Below, one piece after another: positions 43,398-47,080 of a DNA stretch of 47,080 nt; position 1 is the stretch's first letter, and the number at the start of each line of letters is the position of its first letter. This DNA is from Pseudomonadota bacterium. GTDB lineage: Bacteria; Pseudomonadota; Gammaproteobacteria; Burkholderiales; Rhodocyclaceae. Below the pieces are notes generated by a model that worked only from the letters and a program-made list of their open reading frames with translations, had not been told where the DNA came from and searched no databases. The translations under genes were made by a program, and so were the position numbers. The DNA is taken from the NCBI GenBank assembly GCA_022705135.1, contig JAKJFA010000002.1:16095-63174 (forward strand). The letters run 5' to 3'.

Positions 43398-45096
43398 GTC
43401 CGGACGTCCTCCTGTATTTCATCATGCGCAGCCGGTTGCCAAACCCGGCGGGCGGCGCCGCAAACTCCATGGTGTCCATGATACTGCGGATCAAATGCAC
43501 GCCCAGCCCGCCCGGCCGGATTTCGTCGAGCGGGCGCGATCGCACCGTCTCGGGCAGCACGGGCGGAGCCTGGTCGATGAGGTCAAAGATCAGGGCCTCA
43601 TGGCTGAGACGGATTTCGAGCCACAGTTCCTTGCCGCGGGTGAGATGATACCCGTGTTGGATGACATTCATGGCGGCCTCATTGAGCGCGAGGGCTAGGT
43701 TGTCCACGGTCACGTTGTCGAATCCGGCGGCCTGGCCGGCAGCGCGTGTGGCGGAACGCACTTCGGGCAGACTGTCGGGCACGGCCGGCAGCCTGAGACT
43801 GGCCAGCAGCGCGGCGGGATAACTGTCTACCACCAGAAGGGTGAGGTCGTCGTGCAGGGCGGCGCCGGGGAATTGCAGGTGCGCCGCGATTTCCTGCAGC
43901 CGCTGTGCGGGCGGTAGGTGCGAAATCTGTTCGATGAGGCGCCGCACGCCCTCTTCTCCGAGCATGGCGCCGTCCTGCAGCTTGCCTTCCGTCAATCCGT
44001 CGGTAAAGAGGTAGAAACTGCCCCCCTCAAGCAAGACGGATTGTTCCGGATATTCGGCCGCCTCGAAAATGCCGATGGGGGGGGCCTGCGCCTCGAATTC
44101 CCGGAAGTTGCCGCAGCAATCACGATAGAGCGGCGGCTGATGGCCGGCGTTGGCAAACACGACGTTTTGCGTCTGTGGCGTGTATATTCCGGACACCAAG
44201 GTGACGAACATGCCGCGCGTCGCGGTTTCGGCGACTTCACCGTTGATGGCGGAGAGGAGCGTGCCGGGCTGGCGCAGGGTTTTGGCCAGGCAATGAAAGA
44301 GGCTGATGGTCTTGGCCATCAACAGGGAAGCGTTCATGCCCTTGCCCGAAACGTCGCCAAGGCAAAAACAGATCCGGCCATCGGGCAGTTCGAAGAAATG
44401 GTAAAAATCGCCGGAGACTTCCAGAGCCGGTACATTGAGGCCATGGATCGGAAAATCATCGCCGCGCGGAGGAGGCAGAAGACTCCTCTGAATTTCCCCG
44501 GCGAGTTCCAGTTCCTTTTTCATGCGCTCTTGTTCCACCAGCGCTGCTGCCATGCGGGCGTTGTGGATGGCCAGCGCCGCCAGACTCGCCAAGGCTACCA
44601 GGAGCTGCTCGTCAGCACGGGAAAACAGGCCGTCGGCCGATTTTTTGTTGATGACTTCAATGGCGCCCAGCGCTTGGCCCCGGATCTGCAATGGGGCGCA
44701 CAGGATGGAACGGGTGGTGAAGCCGGTTTGCGCATCGACAAAGCCGGTAAATGAAGGGTCTTGCGCCACGTCCCGCACGCTTTGCAAGCAGTTGCTGGTA
44801 ATGGTGCGGCCGACGATGCCGTGATCGACTTCAAGTTTCAAGCCGGTGATATCGAGCGGGCCGGCGCAGGCTTGGCAAGACAACTGGTGGGTTTCAGGGT
44901 CGAGCAGGAAAATGGAACCGGCTTCGGCATCGAGATAGTCGAGGATGCGCCGGATGGCCTGATTCAGGGTCTGGCCGAGGTCGGCGCTTTCCGCCGCGAA
45001 ATCCCTGCCGATTTCCGCCAGCAGCGCGATTTCGTTGCTGATATGCTCACCGTCGAGCAGGGGGCGTATTTGATCGCGCATGGCGGCAGACCACAT
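43387..45096 (-). CDS. GAF-PP2C(SpoIIE)-HATPase signalling protein (RsbU-like)
   Basis: A 569-residue three-domain protein. GAF, about 20-175 (RRILDYLDAEAGSIFLLDPE, HGIVGRTI). SpoIIE-type PP2C phosphatase, about 195-400, with metal motifs GDFYHF, CLGDVSGKGMNASLLMAK, YLFTDGLTE and DDLTLLVV. RsbW-like HATPase, about 430-560, with ALNEAAMNVIQHGYH (N box) and GLGVHLIRSIMDTM (G2); the G1 box is weak (DLIDQAPP). Kinase and phosphatase on one chain with a STAS substrate gene next door form a self-contained partner switch. No signal peptide; it is cytosolic. A perfect palindrome (TTTTCTG/CAGAAAA, 45096-45110) overlaps its start. Confidence 0.92.
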   Translation of the reverse strand: MWSAAMRDQIRPLLDGEHISNEIALLAEIGRDFAAESADLGQTLNQAIRRILDYLDAEAGSIFLLDPETHQLSCQACAGPLDITGLKLEVDHGIVGRTITSNCLQSVRDVAQDPSFTGFVDAQTGFTTRSILCAPLQIRGQALGAIEVINKKSADGLFSRADEQLLVALASLAALAIHNARMAAALVEQERMKKELELAGEIQRSLLPPPRGDDFPIHGLNVPALEVSGDFYHFFELPDGRICFCLGDVSGKGMNASLLMAKTISLFHCLAKTLRQPGTLLSAINGEVAETATRGMFVTLVSGIYTPQTQNVVFANAGHQPPLYRDCCGNFREFEAQAPPIGIFEAAEYPEQSVLLEGGSFYLFTDGLTEGKLQDGAMLGEEGVRRLIEQISHLPPAQRLQEIAAHLQFPGAALHDDLTLLVVDSYPAALLASLRLPAVPDSLPEVRSATRAAGQAAGFDNVTVDNLALALNEAAMNVIQHGYHLTRGKELWLEIRLSHEALIFDLIDQAPPVLPETVRSRPLDEIRPGGLGVHLIRSIMDTMEFAAPPAGFGNRLRMMKYRRTSGHAT

Positions 45097-45194
45097 TTTC
45101 TGGCAGAAAAGCGTAAGCCTGAATGCTACAACAGAAAGAGTAAGGCTAAATTTGATATCGTTCGTGGATGGTTCGCAAGCGCGTGAGGTGGTCC

Positions 45195-46586
45195 ATGAAA
45201 ATTGCCCGGGGTTTGTTGCTGCTGTTGGCGGTCCTGTTGCTCAGCGGCTGCATCAAGGCTTATGTGATCGGCCACACCGACGACTGGGTGGATTACATGT
45301 TTGGCGAATCGAATATCGATCCCTTGGCCGGCGGCGGCGTGGCGACGATTGAGTTTCAGAAGATCCGGGTCAAATGCACCGGCAGTTTCCGGGATTACTA
45401 CAAGCCGCCTTTCGGAATTGTCGGCGGGCGGGCGCGCGGCGAGCTGACCTGTGACGACGGACGTACGATTCAGATTGAATCGGTCGCGCTGTCCATGAGC
45501 CACGGCAGCGGCACTGGGGTCGATTCCTACGGCAACAAGGGAACCTTCGCTTTTTATACCAATGAGGACGCCTACGAGGACGATTTGGCCAAAACCCGCG
45601 ACGAAGTGAACAGACGCGGCCTGAGCGCGGATTTATTGCAGGGCGCCAAGGGGCGGCCGACGGCCACGCTTGCCGCCCCTCAGGCGGTTTCCCCCGCGAC
45701 GGCGCAGCCCGAGGCGGCTGTTCCGCGGGTGACTGCTGCTATGAGCACCGGGGAAGGCCGCCTGGCTTTGGTGATCGGCAACGCCAATTATCGTGAGGCG
45801 CCGCTCAAGAATCCGGTCAACGATGCACGCGCCCTGGCCGCAAAACTTCGCCAACTCGGGTTCGAGGTCATGCTGGGCGAAAATTTGCAGCAGCGGGAGA
45901 TGACGCGTCTCATCACCAGCTTTGGCGAGAAACTGGCCGGAAAAGGCGTCGGGATGTTCTACTACGCCGGGCATGGAATGCAGGTGAAGGGACGCAATTA
46001 CCTGCTGCCGGTGGACGCGCGCATCAGCAGCGAAGCCTCGGCACGCAGCGAATCGGTCGATCTCGAGCAGGTGCTTGACCAGCTGAGCAACTCGGGCAGC
46101 CAGTTCAATCTGGTGATTCTTGACGCTTGCCGCAACAATCCCTTTGAGCGGCGTTTCCGGGGCAGTACCGGCGGTTTGGCCCAGGTCGATGCGCCGAAGG
46201 GAACACTGATCGCTTTTGCTACGGCGCCGGGCAAGGTTGCTATGGACGGAGAAGGGAAAAATGGCACCTATACGACAGCCCTGCTCAGAACCCTGGCCGA
46301 GCCGGGCCTTAATGTTGAAAGTGTGTTCAAGCGCGTGCGTAGCGAAGTGGCTAAAGTAACTGGAGATCAGCAGATTCCCTGGGAATCCTCTTCCCTGACC
46401 GGAGAATTCTATTTTGTCGCCACGGCTCCGAGAGGGGAAAGCAGGGTCGGCGAGGCCGAATTGCTGTTTTGGCAATCCATCAAGGACAGCAATGACGCCG
46501 CTGATTTTGAAGCCTACCTCAGGAAATATCCGGAGGGCCAGTTTGCCGATATTGCGCGTAACCGTTTGAAAAAGCGGGTGAAATAA
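45195..46586 (+). CDS. caspase-like (peptidase C14) lipoprotein
   Basis: 463 residues from the ATG at 45195, with GAGGT just upstream. The signal peptide ends in LLSGC (Cys19). Residues ~20-165 form an unknown N-terminal domain; a Pro/Ala linker leads to a caspase-type domain from RLALVIGNANYREAPLKN. The catalytic dyad is His260 (YYAGHGMQ) and Cys312 (LDACRNNPF), both intact. The C-terminal tail (LLFWQSIKDSNDAADFEAYL) resembles tails of other bacterial orthocaspases. The enzyme would face the periplasm. Its neighbour on the other strand is the RsbU-like gene, 98 bases away. Confidence 0.9.
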   Translation: MKIARGLLLLLAVLLLSGCIKAYVIGHTDDWVDYMFGESNIDPLAGGGVATIEFQKIRVKCTGSFRDYYKPPFGIVGGRARGELTCDDGRTIQIESVALSMSHGSGTGVDSYGNKGTFAFYTNEDAYEDDLAKTRDEVNRRGLSADLLQGAKGRPTATLAAPQAVSPATAQPEAAVPRVTAAMSTGEGRLALVIGNANYREAPLKNPVNDARALAAKLRQLGFEVMLGENLQQREMTRLITSFGEKLAGKGVGMFYYAGHGMQVKGRNYLLPVDARISSEASARSESVDLEQVLDQLSNSGSQFNLVILDACRNNPFERRFRGSTGGLAQVDAPKGTLIAFATAPGKVAMDGEGKNGTYTTALLRTLAEPGLNVESVFKRVRSEVAKVTGDQQIPWESSSLTGEFYFVATAPRGESRVGEAELLFWQSIKDSNDAADFEAYLRKYPEGQFADIARNRLKKRVK

Positions 46587-46624
46587 GGTAAGCGCATGAG
46601 TGGGCGCACGCCCGCTCCTGATGT

Positions 46625-46694
46625 TCAGGTCAGCCAGCCCTCGATTTTGTTGCGCTGTGGCACGCCGCCAGCATGCACGACGTGCTGTCGATCT
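46625..46694 (-). pseudogene. duplicated thioredoxin-like 3' fragment
   Basis: Read in the frame ending at 46625 it gives VVHAGGVPQRNKIEGWLT, nearly the same as the end of the neighbouring thioredoxin-like gene (VVHAGGVPQRNKIVAWLT). Over 57 bases, 49 are identical to 47000-47056. Homology goes on past 46681 if a one-base gap is allowed. It overlaps the end of the hemerythrin frame. Confidence 0.75.
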
Positions 46695-46983
46695 TGCCGC
46701 CATGAAAGCGCAGCAGGATGTTGTTCAGGTGCTCCAGCAATTCGAGATGCAGTTTCCAGTGTTCTTCGAACAGCGGGTAGCCGTTGGCGTACATGAGGTT
46801 CTCTTCGCTCTGGAAATGAAAAGTGGCGTATTTGGCCAGGGCCTGCAACAGACGTGGCGCCATTTGCGGGTTGTTGCGCTGCCGATCCAGCTGGTTGATC
46901 AACAGGACGAAAGTCTGGTGTTCGAGGTCGATTTCCTCGATGCCGACCCGGATTCCCGGGTCCCAGTGCAGATACTCGGCCAT
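46630..46983 (-). pseudogene. bacteriohemerythrin, C-terminally truncated
   Basis: A 117-residue frame. Residues 1-96 follow bacteriohemerythrin closely, with diiron ligands His22 (DLEHQ), His56 and Glu60 (FHFQSEEN), His75 and His79 (EEHWKLHLE). The last helix, which carries the remaining His and Asp ligands, is missing. From about residue 97 the sequence is homologous to the tail of a thioredoxin-like gene read out of frame, with one base lost near 46682. The product could bind one iron at best; I treat it as broken. It starts 17 bases after the thioredoxin-like gene. Confidence 0.7.
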
Positions 46984-46999
46984 TTCTGGTTCCCTTTGG

Positions 47000-47080
47000 T
47001 TAGGTAAGCCAGGCTACGATCTTGTTGCGCTGGGGCACGCCGCCGGCATGCACGACGGTGCCATCGACCACCACGGCGGG
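47000..47080 (-). CDS. thioredoxin-like (thioredoxin_3 family) protein, C-terminal end
   Basis: Only the last 26 codons are in the window: PAVVVDGTVVHAGGVPQRNK and a final IVAWLT, then TAA at 47002-47000. The cis-Pro-Ala strand followed by a VDG turn and a short last helix is typical of small thioredoxin_3 (redox-active disulphide) proteins. The CxxC site lies outside the window. It is followed by the truncated hemerythrin gene on the same strand. Confidence 0.75.
   Translation of the reverse strand, partial: PAVVVDGTVVHAGGVPQRNKIVAWLT

Overview
The window looks like chromosomal DNA of a betaproteobacterium, most likely of the Rhodocyclales (Azoarcus/Thauera/Dechloromonas-like). This rests on fairly high GC, on betaproteobacterial gene blocks (dacC-dat-DUF493; mreBCD-mrdA-rodA-rlpA divergent from gatCAB; rapZ) and on a branched-chain-type ABC transporter cluster with a thiolase-fold enzyme of the kind found in aromatic degraders. 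No phage, insertion sequence or CRISPR array was seen.

Region by region. 1-2100: the end of an O-antigen-ligase-like membrane protein, a candidate minus-strand small RNA with an anti-Shine-Dalgarno tract, and two lipoproteins. 2100-4900: a PilZ-STAS fusion, an NlpC/P60 lipoprotein and PmbA. 4900-7225: ahpC and ahpF, with a textbook OxyR site before ahpC and a strong terminator between the genes. 7300-10200: dacC, a small membrane protein, a D-amino-acid transaminase and a DUF493 protein. 10200-13430 (minus): rapZ, a NusG-II-type protein, a Gx-transporter-type protein, a LON-domain protein, a small basic protein and a ProQ/FinO protein. 13500-17700: an M20 amidohydrolase, a degenerate GGDEF protein, an unknown coiled-coil protein and a receiver-HATPase fusion. 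17800-24350 (minus): the rod-shape operon mreB-mreC-mreD-mrdA-rodA-rlpA. 24450-28240: gatC-gatA-lipoprotein-gatB. 28240-30510: a periplasmic coiled-coil protein, pyrE, xth and a CAT-anticodon tRNA. 30510-32160: an accessory-looking Fic gene with an upstream palindrome. 32560-38800: a five-gene ABC importer followed by a KAS-III-like enzyme. 38840-45100 (minus): a SpoIIE-type phosphatase/kinase, a STAS protein, an MlaEFD-PqiC-like lipid transport set and guaC. 45200-47080: a caspase-like lipoprotein, a truncated hemerythrin and the end of a thioredoxin-like gene.

Two themes recur. The first is cell-envelope work: peptidoglycan synthesis and trimming, rod-shape control, lipid transport and many lipoproteins. 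The second is partner-switching and c-di-GMP-type signalling: PilZ-STAS, degenerate GGDEF, receiver-HATPase, and GAF-PP2C-HATPase with STAS placed directly in front of lipid-transport genes. The best candidates for something new are that signalling/Mla operon, the minus-strand sRNA, the KAS-III-like protein with an altered active site, the lipoprotein inside the gatCAB operon, and the broken hemerythrin joined to a duplicated thioredoxin tail.
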